Assembly (NCBI RefSeq): GCF_002088945.1
Contig: NZ_NCSU01000015.1
Location: forward strand, 248,001-312,000
Length of the DNA: 64,000 bases
Reading direction: 5' to 3'
Source: Henriciella pelagia
GTDB taxonomy: Bacteria > Pseudomonadota > Alphaproteobacteria > Caulobacterales > Hyphomonadaceae
Shown: positions 55,434-64,000 of the stretch, in pieces
How positions within the stretch are numbered: position 1 is the first letter of the stretch
Layout: every line of letters begins with the position of its first letter
The notes under the pieces: generated by a model
The model's input: only the letters and a program-made list of their open reading frames with translations
Told to the model about the DNA's origin: nothing
Database searches by the model: none
Program-made: the position numbers and the translations under genes

Positions 55434-55851
55434 ATGTCCCGAAATCCATTCCGCTTCTTCATGAGATCACCCGAGATCATTCAGCTTGCGGTGATGCTGC
55501 AGGTCCGTTTTCCCCTGTAGCTTCGGAATGTCGAAAGTCCTCTCCATGAGCGCGGAATTGATGTCTGCCACGAAAGCATCCGGCTCAGGGTTGTTCGATT
55601 CCGGCCTATATTTGCTGGCAAGATTCGCGTGAAGCGAGCCTCGTTCATGCGGCAGATCACGCAATGGCGTCCGGCGTCGAGAGCGTGCAATGAGCAGATT
55701 TCGAAGGATGTCGAACCTTCAGAATTTCTCCTCAACACACGCGTCCTTCAATAATCACTTCAATTTCGACCGTCACCTCAACCGTCGCCCAATCCTCAAA
55801 CTAAACCAAGACGCCGCCCTCCTAGAGTGGCACCAGTTTCTCGCCGCCTGA
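55434..55851 (+). pseudogene. Decayed IS6-family transposase, copy 3
   Basis: The start (SRNPFRFFMRSPEIIQLAVMLQVRFPL) matches copy 1 and is followed at once by TAG. The central catalytic region is largely deleted or scrambled. The 3' part is again recognisable (RRMSNLQNFSSTHASFNNHFNFDRHLNRRPILK) and ends at 55851. It is more degraded than copies 1 and 2 and therefore probably older or independent. Confidence 0.75.
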
Positions 55852-55869
55852 GGGCGGCTCACCCGCAGC

Positions 55870-55905
55870 TAGCGGAGACGAGTTTGCATTCGTCTGAAGA
55901 CAATC
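55870..55905 (+). repeat. IS6-like right-end remnant, copy 3
   Basis: AGCGGAGACGAGTTTGCATT followed by CGTCTGAAGACAATCG. It is the same terminal string as after copies 1 and 2. The rest of the gap to 56069 shows no gene. Confidence 0.5.
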
Positions 55906-56069
55906 GGCAGCGGACTCCAGCAGAGCCAGCGGTCACGGGCCGCGCAAACAAACCGGACACATGACTGCAGCCCTCAGATCATCACCTGCTCAAACTTTGT
56001 GTCTGTAGAACCGGGGCCGTCCCCACAGGACAACACCCCCGGCAGTATTCCTCGTTTGATTGTGGGCGG

Positions 56070-57605
56070 TTACATGTCCCGAAGCGTCATCTCGGCATGC
56101 GCAGAAACGGGGGAGTCGGGATCGGCGGCGTCGGCCACCGTGCGGAAACTGGCGGTCCAGTCGCGAGCTCCGGCTATACAGCGCAAGTATCCGCGGTCTG
56201 TTCCGTTTGCGTATTTCACATGCGGGTTGGCCTGGCGGGCTTCGTCGATGCGGCCATGCCAGGAGCAGATCGATGAGATAGACGTCGCTGCAAAATTCTG
56301 CGCTACCGGCCGCGTGGACGGATCGTCGGGATCCTTGTGCACTGTCATGGCCGCCGCGCAGTGCCAGTCACCGCTCAAGATCACCGGATTGGACACATCG
56401 CTTGCCAGGGCGTCAATGATCCGCTGGCGCTGGACGGGATATCCATCCCACTGATCCATGTTGCGTTTGCGGTTTTCAGGATCGTCGACATAGTCGAACG
56501 GCGCAAACCAGGTCTGCTGGGCGAGCACGTTGTAACGGGCATCACTGTTTCGCAGTTGCGCCAGCAACCACGCTTCCTGGACCTCTCCCGTCATTGTACG
56601 AGACGGATCGTCTAGCGCCGTGCAGGGCGGGTCTCCCGGAAAGCCATCCCCGCAAACCTGGTCGGAGCGGTACTGGCGCGTATCAAGCAGGTTCACCTGC
56701 GCCGGCCCGAAGCGGTAGGCCCCATACATCTGCATCTCGCCGCCAAGGCGCATCATGTTAGGCGGCAGCTCAATCGGCATGTGTTCGTAGAATGCCTGAA
56801 AGGCGGCCTGACGGCGAACGGCGAATTCGAAGTCGCTCTGCTTGTCAGGATCCTGGGGAATGAGCCCTGCCCAGTTATTATCGACCTCGTGATCGTCCAT
56901 GGCGACGATCCAGGGCGCTGCAGCATGAGCGGCCTGCAGATGCCGATCGCTGCGGTATAGCGCATACCGGTTGCGGTAATCGTCAAGGGTCGTGATTTCA
57001 GGGCTATTGTGTTGGCGGACAACGGAATAGTCGAGCGTGACGCCGCCATATTCGCGGCGAACAGGCCCCAGTGGGGCAACACCGCCCTCATAGATATAGT
57101 CGCCAACGTGAATGACGGCGTCGGGTGCCCACTCCGCCATATCGCGATAGGCGGCGTAATAGCCGGTCTCCCATGCCTGGCAGTTGGCAAGCGCCAAGCG
57201 GGCCTCGCCGGCGCGGGGATCGGTGGTTTTTGTGCGACCGATGGGACTTTCATCGTCGCCATAATAAAACTGATAGAAGTACTCCCGGCCAGGCTCGAGG
57301 CCGTCGATACGGGCGTGAACAGCGTGCGCCTTCAGGTGGGATGTCGAGACAAGTCCGGCTCGCACTTCCTGGCGCATGGCTTCGTCGCGGCAGACCCGGT
57401 AGCGGACATCGACGAGGCCGGGCGCCATGCCGCCGCCATTGAACGGGTCGGGGGCAAGTCGTGTCCACAATATCACGCTGGTCTCCCGCGGCGTACCGGA
57501 CGCCACACCAAGCGTGAAATGATACTTGTCGGACTGCGCGCGGGCGAGCGCCGGAACCCAGAGCGCGGCGCTGGATGATGCAAGGAACAGGCGGCGGGTA
57601 AACAT
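56070..57605 (-). CDS. phoD: PhoD-like alkaline phosphatase/phosphodiesterase, Tat-exported
   Basis: A 511-residue secreted enzyme. A twin-arginine signal (MFTRRLFLASSSAALWVPAL) is followed by a fibronectin-like N-terminal domain (FTLGVASGTPRETSVILWTRLAPDP). The calcium/iron metallophosphatase core has LALANCQAWETGYYAAYRDMAE, VIHVGDYIYEGG, AMDDHEVDNNWAG and VILSGDWHCAAAM. PhoD releases phosphate from mono- and diesters outside the cytoplasm and is usually induced by phosphate starvation. The ATG at 57605 begins the Tat signal. It lies 130 bases behind a TonB-receptor gene on the same strand. Confidence 0.9.
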   Translation of the reverse strand: MFTRRLFLASSSAALWVPALARAQSDKYHFTLGVASGTPRETSVILWTRLAPDPFNGGGMAPGLVDVRYRVCRDEAMRQEVRAGLVSTSHLKAHAVHARIDGLEPGREYFYQFYYGDDESPIGRTKTTDPRAGEARLALANCQAWETGYYAAYRDMAEWAPDAVIHVGDYIYEGGVAPLGPVRREYGGVTLDYSVVRQHNSPEITTLDDYRNRYALYRSDRHLQAAHAAAPWIVAMDDHEVDNNWAGLIPQDPDKQSDFEFAVRRQAAFQAFYEHMPIELPPNMMRLGGEMQMYGAYRFGPAQVNLLDTRQYRSDQVCGDGFPGDPPCTALDDPSRTMTGEVQEAWLLAQLRNSDARYNVLAQQTWFAPFDYVDDPENRKRNMDQWDGYPVQRQRIIDALASDVSNPVILSGDWHCAAAMTVHKDPDDPSTRPVAQNFAATSISSICSWHGRIDEARQANPHVKYANGTDRGYLRCIAGARDWTASFRTVADAADPDSPVSAHAEMTLRDM

Positions 57606-57735
57606 GGTTTCAATACTCCATCTGACGTTTGACGGGGTACCGCCGGCAGGGAGGGGTTGTCCTGCCGACGGTCGATCCGGCCAATCATGGCGTTTCAAGA
57701 CGACGCCGATATGACGCCGGAAAGCCGGATTGGCT

Positions 57736-60414
57736 CTAGAATGTGTATTCGTACTGAATCCACACTGAGCGTGGTTTGCCGTTCCAGCCGTACTGGCGAT
57801 AATAGGCGCTGTCGTTCGGTCCGATCTCGCCGCGCACGACGGCCCGGTCACGCGTGTAGGTCGAACCACCCGAAGCGCGCTCAAAGTAGTCCTCGTCCAG
57901 CAGGTTCACGCCACGGATAAGGAAGCGATGCTGCTTGTCATCGCCAAGGAAGTACTGGACCGAACCGTTAAGGACGAAATAGTCGCCGAAATTCAGGTCA
58001 TCCACGATGCGGTTGCCGTTCTCATCGACCAGCCGGGCGAGGCTGGTGCCGGCATAGGCCCATTCCGGCCCCTGCCAGCGCGGATTCAGCGAGAGCACCC
58101 AGCGGTCGTTCGGCTTGTAGGTAACAAGGCCGGACAGCGTCCATTCCGGCCGCTCCGAAGACTGACGCAACGCCGCTGACCCAGCCCGCCCAGGAACGAC
58201 AAAATCGAGATCGGTCGTGGTGCCATCCAGGCGAGCCATCGCGCCCTGGACCGGATTGGGCTCCAGCGATTCCATGTCCGTAAAGGAAAAGTCCGCCTGC
58301 CACTTCTCAAAGTCAAAGGCGACATCGATCGTGAAGCCCTCAATGTCCTGCGTCGCCAAGGCATTCACGGCCACGGTTTCGCCGGGCTCAAGCCCCTGAT
58401 TGGCTGCCGTTCCGCAAAAAGCGTTTGGCGCAACGATATTGCGGCGATTGTTCTCGATCGCGCTGGTATCGTTGGTCAGGTTCGGGAAGAGCGGGCTCGC
58501 AATGTCATTGGCGTATTCAAGACACACCGCACCGATTGCCCGCGAGGTGAAGAGGTTCTCGATCTCGGTCTCGAAATAGCCCAGCTCGATGTTGTAGGTG
58601 CCGCCGAAAATATCGCCGTCGATACCGGCCCCGACATTGAAGGCGTTGACCGTCTGAGGCTCAAGCCCCGGATTGATGTTCGCCCCCTCACCGAATGCGC
58701 CGATCTCATCAATCTTTGGCAAACTGTAGGATGTGCCACCCGAGCCGCGGGCATAGAGGCCGTATCCGAAGTCCTGACGAAGCCCGACCTTCCAGATCGA
58801 CTGGTCGTCGAAATTGTCATTGAAGTCCTGACGCGCTGCGAAGGATCCACTGAAACCATCCAGGACAGGAAGGGTCAGGCGAAGATCGCCATAGACCCCC
58901 GTACTGGTCAGTGTCACGTCCCGCACGCCGAAATCGTCATCGGAATTGTCGGTGTAGCTGGTATTCTGGACGCCCGCGACAACCTCGATCCTGTCATTGA
59001 AAGTGTAGGTTGCGCGCGCATTGAACCCGTAATCGACATAGCCCGACTCGCGCTGATCAGTCGTGCCAAACCCTTTCGTCGGTCCGCCGTCGCCGAAGCT
59101 CGCCGTCGACTGTATCACATAGCCAATTGGATTGCCGATCGGGAACGGGTTTTCAGAGGTACCGTAAGGCTGACCGTAAAAAGGGCTTTCGGTATCGCCG
59201 TTGACCCAGAAAGACCGGGCAATGCCTTCCGGCGTATTGGGGACATCATCATAGGCGCCCCCAGCCGAACCGTTGGGATTGGTTACACAACCGGTAGGAA
59301 GGCCGGGGATGCCGGCTGCAAAGGCTTCAAACTGGCTGGCAGTCGAAAAGCCCGTAATGCCTTGATCAGCCGCAATGCTCTGGATGTCCTCCGGCAAATC
59401 CTGAAGCCGCGGGATCTGACAAATACGCGCATCGATCTCATTATTCTTGAGCTGTGGATCCTGATAGTGCGCTTCCAAATCAATCTTCAGCTTGTCGCTA
59501 AAGCGATGTTTGAATGCGGCATTGTAGATCGGAAACTCAGTGAAGTTGGGCTGGAAAACCGTCGATTGTGGGAAGGAGTCGCGAAAGTCAATTGTGGTGT
59601 AGGAGGCGCCGAGGCGCAGCTCCGTATCCGGGCCGATATCCCACAGATACTTCGCGCCGAGGCTATTGAAGCTGTATGGAAATTCGTGCCGGCCGCCGAG
59701 CGCCAGCACGTTGTCGCCATAGGCTTCTTTGGAGAATAGCTCATGGGCATCTGTCTCGTAAGAACGGCCATATACCAGAAAGGAATGCTTGCCCTGAGCG
59801 TCAAGCGGCACGGAAATGTTGCCGTATATCTCGCGCGTCTTGTAGGAGCCGGCATACACGCCGAACTGTCCTTTCAACGTGCCGTCAGGCTCCTTGGTTT
59901 TCACGCTGACAACACCGAGGCCGCCATTGGAGCCAAAATAGAGGCTGTTGCCACCCCGATAGACTTCCACGCTCTCGATCATGCGCGGATCGATTGCGGT
60001 TGCAGGCCACAGGTCCTCCAGCGGTGAAGACCGGTCGAAGTAGGGCACACCGTCAACCAGGAGCAGCGTGTCGCGGTCGGTACCGCCATCGATCCGGATG
60101 GTGAACTCGCCTTCGTCCGGCGAATAGCCGATATTGGCGCCACGGATGAGGCCGGACGCCAGTTCGCCGAAATTGGTGAAGCCCCCGGTTTCGATTTCCT
60201 CGGAGTTGATGATCTGGACCTGTGTGCCGAACTCAGCGAAATCGACGGCGAGGTCGCTCACCGACGTATCGACCTGTTGTCCCTCGACGCGGATCGTTTC
60301 CAGGCGACGCGAGTTTGTATCGGTCTCCGGTTCCGCAAAAGCAGCGGGTATCGCTGTTGTTGACAGCAGGAGGCCGAGCCCCAGGCTGAGTGATCTTTTT
60401 ACGCGGACTGTCAT
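57736..60414 (-). CDS. TonB-dependent outer-membrane receptor in phosphorus locus
   Basis: An ~892-residue receptor with a signal peptide ending in AAFAEPE. The plug domain has VQIINSEEIETGGFTNFGELASGLIRGANIGYSPDEGEFTIRIDGG and YFDRSSPLEDLWPATAIDPRMIESVEVYRGGNSLYFGSNGG. A long barrel ends in SVWIQYEYTF. GGAGG lies 8 bases before the ATG at 60414. The neighbouring PhoD gene suggests that it admits a phosphate ester, a phosphonate or a P-containing complex; the ligand itself is unknown. Confidence 0.92.
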   Translation of the reverse strand: MTVRVKRSLSLGLGLLLSTTAIPAAFAEPETDTNSRRLETIRVEGQQVDTSVSDLAVDFAEFGTQVQIINSEEIETGGFTNFGELASGLIRGANIGYSPDEGEFTIRIDGGTDRDTLLLVDGVPYFDRSSPLEDLWPATAIDPRMIESVEVYRGGNSLYFGSNGGLGVVSVKTKEPDGTLKGQFGVYAGSYKTREIYGNISVPLDAQGKHSFLVYGRSYETDAHELFSKEAYGDNVLALGGRHEFPYSFNSLGAKYLWDIGPDTELRLGASYTTIDFRDSFPQSTVFQPNFTEFPIYNAAFKHRFSDKLKIDLEAHYQDPQLKNNEIDARICQIPRLQDLPEDIQSIAADQGITGFSTASQFEAFAAGIPGLPTGCVTNPNGSAGGAYDDVPNTPEGIARSFWVNGDTESPFYGQPYGTSENPFPIGNPIGYVIQSTASFGDGGPTKGFGTTDQRESGYVDYGFNARATYTFNDRIEVVAGVQNTSYTDNSDDDFGVRDVTLTSTGVYGDLRLTLPVLDGFSGSFAARQDFNDNFDDQSIWKVGLRQDFGYGLYARGSGGTSYSLPKIDEIGAFGEGANINPGLEPQTVNAFNVGAGIDGDIFGGTYNIELGYFETEIENLFTSRAIGAVCLEYANDIASPLFPNLTNDTSAIENNRRNIVAPNAFCGTAANQGLEPGETVAVNALATQDIEGFTIDVAFDFEKWQADFSFTDMESLEPNPVQGAMARLDGTTTDLDFVVPGRAGSAALRQSSERPEWTLSGLVTYKPNDRWVLSLNPRWQGPEWAYAGTSLARLVDENGNRIVDDLNFGDYFVLNGSVQYFLGDDKQHRFLIRGVNLLDEDYFERASGGSTYTRDRAVVRGEIGPNDSAYYRQYGWNGKPRSVWIQYEYTF

Positions 60415-60441
60415 GACTTCTGCCTCCATCAATCCCCTCGA

Positions 60442-60488
60442 CCGCCAGGGCTGGCGGCCGTCAGTTGTCTAGTACGCGGGAGCTAGAC
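60442..60488. promoter_or_regulatory. Tandem inverted repeats in the TonB-receptor/HAD intergenic region
   Basis: CCGCCAG-GG-CTGGCGG (60442-60457) and GTCTAG-N10-CTAGAC (60467-60488) lie just upstream of the receptor gene and about 150 bases from the divergent HAD gene. They may be operator sites; no clear Pho box is seen. Confidence 0.35.
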
Positions 60489-60632
60489 TGCTCCGGCAGG
60501 TTCGTTCTCTAGAGGTCAAAAGCGACGGCATGGTGAAGTTTACGCAAAACTTATGTGAATGATATTTACTTTGGTGAAGAATTATTTTGAAGAAAATTCA
60601 TTCTGTGTTGTTCCCGGGGTAAAGGCCAGTTC

Positions 60633-61412
60633 ATGCTTCACAAGACGAGACCGCATTCCATCCACCAGGCATGGAGTGCATTGAAGACGGCGAAAGGCTT
60701 TTTGCTCGACTGGGACGGGTGCTGTGCGATAGGCAATCGCATCGTTCCAGAGGCAGCGGACTTCCTGCGCCAGCACCAGAACCGCACAGCGATCGTCTCC
60801 AACAATTCCACCCATACGGTTGGGGATTTTCTGAGCCTTCTCGCGGATGAAGGGATAGATATGCGCGAAGATCAGGTGGTGCTCGCTGGCGTCGAGGCCT
60901 TGAACCAGGCGGCGTTGTCGGGCAGCGAACCCGCGCTCGTCCTCGGCGATCCACGGATGCGCGCCCTGGCGCGATCACTGGGCATCGAGATGGTGCAGCA
61001 GGATGCCGGCCTGGTCGTTCTGCTTCGCGACACGCGCTTTTCCTACCGCCGTCTGGAGCGCGCCGTGAATGCCATTCGCAATGGTGCCCGCCTGATCGTG
61101 GCCAATCCGGACACGACGCATCCGACCGGACAGGGCCGCCTGATGCCCGAGACAGGCGCGCTCCTTGCCGCCATAAGAGCCTGTGTGGATGTTCCTTCTG
61201 GCGCGATGGACGTGATCGGAAAGCCCTCCCCACACCTCTTCCGCAAAGGATGCAAAGCGCTCGGCACAGAGCATGCCGATACTGTGATGATCGGCGACAA
61301 CCCCCTGACCGATGTTAGGGGTGCCAGCGCGCTCGGAATGCGGGCATGCTTGGTGGACTCACCGCCGGGCGATTTTTTCCGCCGGCTGGACCAAATACTC
61401 AAAACCGCTTGA
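60633..61412 (+). CDS. HAD-IIA family phosphatase (NagD-like)
   Basis: A 259-residue haloacid-dehalogenase-type phosphatase. Motif I reads FLLDWDGCC, giving the nucleophile Asp and acid/base Asp. Motif II is the Ser in AIVSNNSTH, motif III the Lys in DVIGKPSPHLF, and motif IV the Asp in VMIGDNPLTDVRGA. The cap sits between motifs II and III, as in HAD-IIA enzymes that hydrolyse glycerol phosphate, phosphoglycolate or nucleotides. Trp between the two Asp residues is unusual. In this locus it could release phosphate from an imported organophosphate. It overlaps the convergent rpiR-like gene by 14 bases. Confidence 0.87.
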   Translation: MLHKTRPHSIHQAWSALKTAKGFLLDWDGCCAIGNRIVPEAADFLRQHQNRTAIVSNNSTHTVGDFLSLLADEGIDMREDQVVLAGVEALNQAALSGSEPALVLGDPRMRALARSLGIEMVQQDAGLVVLLRDTRFSYRRLERAVNAIRNGARLIVANPDTTHPTGQGRLMPETGALLAAIRACVDVPSGAMDVIGKPSPHLFRKGCKALGTEHADTVMIGDNPLTDVRGASALGMRACLVDSPPGDFFRRLDQILKTA

Positions 61413-62280
61413 TGGACAGGACGTCAAAGGTCTTCTGGAGAGCGCCTATGGCGCTTTCATAGTCGCGCAGAGCCAGGGCAGCAATCAGCGCATCGAGTAC
61501 GCAGAGCTGGGCAATACGGCTGGTCATCGCTTCGGTGCGGAACTTCGTCTCGCGCGCCATGGTAAACAGCTTGACGTCAGCATAGGCTTGCAGGGGTGAA
61601 CTGGCAAAGTTCGTCACGACAATCGTCTTTGCGCCAGCCTCTCTCGCCAGCCGCGTCGCGGCCAGTGTCTCATGGGTCGCGCCCGAATGAGAGATGGTGA
61701 GAACCGCCACGTTCGACCCGGTCCTAGACGCGCTGATCGCCTGGATATGACTATCCACAACCACTCTGGCATCGAGTCCGATCCGCAACATGCGGTATTG
61801 CGCATCCTCGGCAATGGGGGCTGATGAGCCAATTCCATAAATCTCGACGCGATCGGCCGCATGGATGAGACTGGCTGCTTCGGCGATGGCATCCGGATCC
61901 AGGACCGAAAGCGTGTCACGAAGGGCCTGGACGCCCGCATGGAACATCTTGCGGCACACGGTTGCCGTATCATCACCCTGCTGAAGATCCTCGTGAATGA
62001 ACTGGACAGGCTGAACCACTTCCTGGGCGAGGCTGAGCTTCAGTTGCTGAAAGCCTGACAGGCCGAGCTGGCGGCAGAGATTTATGACGCTTCCGTCGCT
62101 AGCGCCTGTCGCTTCGGCAAGCTCCGTCACCGACATTCCGACGACCTGCCTCGGATTGTCGAGGACAAAATCGGCGATGGACCGTGTGCTCGGACCCAGC
62201 GTAGCCTGGCGCACCTTGATGCGGGTCAGCACATTGTCGACAATGGGCTGGTCGGACTTACTGCCTTTACGAGGAGTCAT
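61399..62280 (-). CDS. MurR/RpiR-family transcriptional regulator with SIS domain
   Basis: A ~293-residue regulator. The N-terminal RpiR helix-turn-helix (STRSIADFVLDNPRQVVGMSVTELAEATGASDGSVINLCRQLGLSGFQQLKLSLAQE) precedes a SIS domain (RVEIYGIGSSAPIAEDAQYRMLRIGLDA, then VAVLTISHSGATHETLAATRLAREAGAKTIVVTNF). SIS domains bind phosphosugars. An AAGG-containing site precedes the ATG at 62280, so the longer frame to 62334 is less likely. It is divergent from phnD and probably controls the transporter in response to a phosphorylated metabolite. Confidence 0.9.
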   Translation of the reverse strand: MTPRKGSKSDQPIVDNVLTRIKVRQATLGPSTRSIADFVLDNPRQVVGMSVTELAEATGASDGSVINLCRQLGLSGFQQLKLSLAQEVVQPVQFIHEDLQQGDDTATVCRKMFHAGVQALRDTLSVLDPDAIAEAASLIHAADRVEIYGIGSSAPIAEDAQYRMLRIGLDARVVVDSHIQAISASRTGSNVAVLTISHSGATHETLAATRLAREAGAKTIVVTNFASSPLQAYADVKLFTMARETKFRTEAMTSRIAQLCVLDALIAALALRDYESAIGALQKTFDVLSIKRF

Positions 62281-62329
62281 CTCTACCTTGTGCGTCTGCT
62301 CAATGAACACACCCATTGATTGAACAATT

Positions 62330-62356
62330 CTCAAAAATTATCAAGAATTTTTTGAG
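62330..62356. promoter_or_regulatory. Candidate RpiR operator
   Basis: CTCAAAAA (62330-62337) and TTTTTGAG (62349-62356) are perfect 8-bp arms around an 11-base centre. They lie between the divergent rpiR-like gene and phnD, about 50 bases from the first and 94 from the second. Confidence 0.5.
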
Positions 62357-62449
62357 GCCGTAATATCGCTGTCACAGGCGGGCGCTAGACAATGCTGCAC
62401 TGCGACAGGCGAGCGTTCCGACGTCCGATAACAAATGAGGGTGACCATC

Positions 62450-63379
62450 ATGCGACACGCAATCCTAGCTGTGCTGGCCTCTATTGCCCTGTCATTTACA
62501 GCCCCGGCAACGGCGCAGCGTGACGGTTCGCCGAAAAAGCCGCTCCGGGTCCTGCTGATTCCGGCTGATGGCGGAACCGAGGATGGCACGAAGGCCGACT
62601 TCCAGCCTCTCTTCGACGCCATGTCGCAGTCCACGGGTCTGCATTTCGAAGTCCATACTGGCCAAAGCTATGCCGCCGTCATTGAATCGATGTGCACGGG
62701 CCTCGCCGAAATCGCCTGGTTTGGTCCTATGTCCTATATCGAGGCGCGCGAGAGGGGATGCGCAGAGCTTCTGGCAATGGAAGAACGCGACGGATCCGCA
62801 ACCTATTTCGCCGGCCTGTTCGTGGCTGCCGACTCCGGCATCGAAACGGTCAGCGACCTTGCCGGACGCGACCTGGCGCTGGGATCGCCCCACTCCGCAA
62901 GCAGCTTCGCCTATCCCCTCGCCATGATCGCGGACGCCGGACTCGACCCGATTGCCGAGGTCGGGGCCATCCGCCTGACCGGCAGCCACGCCAGCAGCCT
63001 GATGGCCCTGCGCGCTGGCAAGGTGGACGCAGCCGGTGCATCGTTCATTTCCTATGAGCGTGCCGTCAATCAGGGCAGTCTCGACCCATCCAGGTTCCGC
63101 GTACTGGGAAAGTCCCGGCCCATTCCCAACCCGCCGCTCGCCATGCATGCCGATCTGCCGGAGGACCTGAAGGCCGCGCTGCGGACAGCGGTCTCCAGTG
63201 TCCATGAAACCCCGGGAATCAATCCGGAATCGATCCGCGGATATGGCGGAAAGCGCGTCGACCGATACGTCTGCGACATCGACGAAGGCGTGCTGGATAG
63301 CGCTGCCCGCGCCGTCGCCTTCATCGACGAGGATTTCAAGGCCGCGCTACTCCAGAAAGCCAGCCTCCAGACCGACTGA
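62450..63379 (+). CDS. phnD: Phosphonate-type ABC transporter substrate-binding protein
   Basis: A 309-residue periplasmic binding protein of the PhnD/PtxB/AepX-type family. A signal peptide (MRHAILAVLASIALSFTAPATAQ) is followed by LRVLLIPADGGTEDGTKADFQPLFDAMSQSTGL and VHTGQSYAAVIESMCTGLAEIAWFGPMSYIEA, where the family binds the phosphonate group. GSPHSASSFAYPLAMIADAGLDP is the second ligand loop. GAGGGTG sits 6 bases before the ATG at 62450. The exact ligand is open: phosphonate, phosphite or a phosphate ester. An ATPase gene follows on the same strand. Confidence 0.88.
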   Translation: MRHAILAVLASIALSFTAPATAQRDGSPKKPLRVLLIPADGGTEDGTKADFQPLFDAMSQSTGLHFEVHTGQSYAAVIESMCTGLAEIAWFGPMSYIEARERGCAELLAMEERDGSATYFAGLFVAADSGIETVSDLAGRDLALGSPHSASSFAYPLAMIADAGLDPIAEVGAIRLTGSHASSLMALRAGKVDAAGASFISYERAVNQGSLDPSRFRVLGKSRPIPNPPLAMHADLPEDLKAALRTAVSSVHETPGINPESIRGYGGKRVDRYVCDIDEGVLDSAARAVAFIDEDFKAALLQKASLQTD

Positions 63380-63413
63380 AACCCCGCCCTGCTGCCGGAG
63401 CGCGCCCCACCCT

Positions 63414-64000
63414 ATGCGGACAATAACCCCTCTACAGATCCAGAACGAGACGGCAGGCTCGGCCCCTGAAACGCTTCGCATTTGCGAGGCGACGAAGACT
63501 TTCGGCACGGGCCCAGTCGCGCTGGACAAGGTCAGCTTCAGCCTCGAGACTGGTGAATTCACCGTCCTGCTTGGACCATCAGGCTCGGGCAAGTCGACCC
63601 TGCTGAGGGCCGCTGTCGGGCTTGTCCGCCTGACTTCCGGCACCATCGAGGTCTCGCCAAAGGAGGCCACCCCTTCCGGCAAGCGCAGGCCGACCGCCAT
63701 CGGCATGGTGCATCAGGATGGCAGCCTGTCCGACCGCCTGACCGCAGCGCAGAATGTCCTTTCGGCCATGGTGCCGCAAATGGGCTGGTGGCGCGTCCTG
63801 TTCCAGGCCTATCCAAAGCCCCTTCAGGACAAGGCGTGCCGGCTTCTGGAGCGTGTCGGCCTCACGGAAGAGCAGGCCAACCGTCCCGTCCGGGAGCTGT
63901 CCGGCGGACAGCGCCAGCGCGTCGGGATCGCCCGCGCATTGATGAATGACCCTACCTTGATCCTCGCCGATGAGCCCGTGGCCAGCCTCGATCCGGCAAC
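63414..64000 (+). CDS. phnC: Phosphonate ABC transporter ATP-binding protein, 5' part
   Basis: The frame opens with ATG at 63414 and runs past the right edge, so the C-terminus is missing. Walker A is [11 protein letters not shown], the Q-loop region reads [20 protein letters not shown], the ABC signature is [19 protein letters not shown] and Walker B is [13 protein letters not shown]. The [16 protein letters not shown] spacing and the place directly after phnD (34 bases) indicate the PhnC group. A permease gene (phnE) would be expected just beyond the window. Confidence 0.9.
   Translation, partial: MRTITPLQIQNETAGSAPETLRICEATKTFGTGPVALDKVSFSLETGEFTVLLGPSGSGKSTLLRAAVGLVRLTSGTIEVSPKEATPSGKRRPTAIGMVHQDGSLSDRLTAAQNVLSAMVPQMGWWRVLFQAYPKPLQDKACRLLERVGLTEEQANRPVRELSGGQRQRVGIARALMNDPTLILADEPVASLDPA

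Overview
The window looks like chromosome of a GC-rich alphaproteobacterium, most likely in or near the Hyphomonadaceae/Caulobacterales. The evidence is a permuted two-piece tmRNA gene, an alphaproteobacterial SspB, a ChvI/ChvG two-component pair with PTS EIIA and HPr, an extended ribosomal protein L21, TadG-like pilus proteins, and many TonB-receptor, SulP and acyltransferase-3 genes. The genus call is an inference. No plasmid, prophage or CRISPR array is visible.

Layout. 0-3.5 kb: three tandem Flp/Tad (TadG-like) proteins, the first cut by the window edge and two carrying a von Willebrand A domain. 3.6-5.3 kb: the tmRNA gene (tag ANDNFAEGELMAA), a small membrane protein, the ClpXP adaptor SspB and a thioesterase. 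5.4-9.9 kb: a SET-domain protein, a MAPEG protein, a RusA-like nuclease behind hemH, a lipoprotein and fumC. 9.9-10.7 kb: a CcdAB-type toxin-antitoxin pair whose antitoxin carries an XRE domain. 10.7-29 kb: mostly housekeeping and metabolic genes (SDR, acyltransferases, SulP transporter, Old Yellow Enzyme, enoyl-CoA hydratase, an ArsR-SRPBCC-DUF4287 operon, UvrD/PcrA, MFS) and an exported caspase-fold protein. 30.4-34.7 kb: chvI, a peptidyl-prolyl isomerase, chvG, EIIA and HPr. 34.7-41.5 kb: a SLC13 carrier, a GNAT-obg-proB operon, rplU-rpmA and tRNA-Ser(CGA).

41.6-55.9 kb is accessory. Three decayed IS6-like transposase copies and a solo end lie here. Two of them bracket a persulfide dioxygenase-rhodanese fusion and a 1-Cys peroxiredoxin. 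Next come an Rrf2 regulator, a serine hydrolase, a TonB receptor, a second Old Yellow Enzyme, a nitronate monooxygenase-like protein, an acyl-CoA-dehydrogenase-fold flavoprotein and two AraC regulators. Together these look like an inducible uptake and detoxification or catabolism locus for an electrophilic or cyclic organic compound.

56-64 kb is a phosphorus-acquisition locus. It holds a Tat-exported PhoD-like phosphatase/phosphodiesterase behind a TonB receptor, a divergent HAD-IIA phosphatase, a RpiR/SIS regulator, and a phnD-phnC phosphonate-type ABC transporter that runs off the window. The likely logic is outer-membrane uptake, periplasmic ester cleavage or ABC import, cytoplasmic dephosphorylation, and sugar-phosphate-type sensing by the RpiR protein. 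Several regulatory palindromes stand out. A GCTTCA-N4-TGAAGC site is shared by an SDR gene and an MFS gene 16.5 kb apart, and operators overlap the start codons of the antitoxin and the Rrf2 gene.
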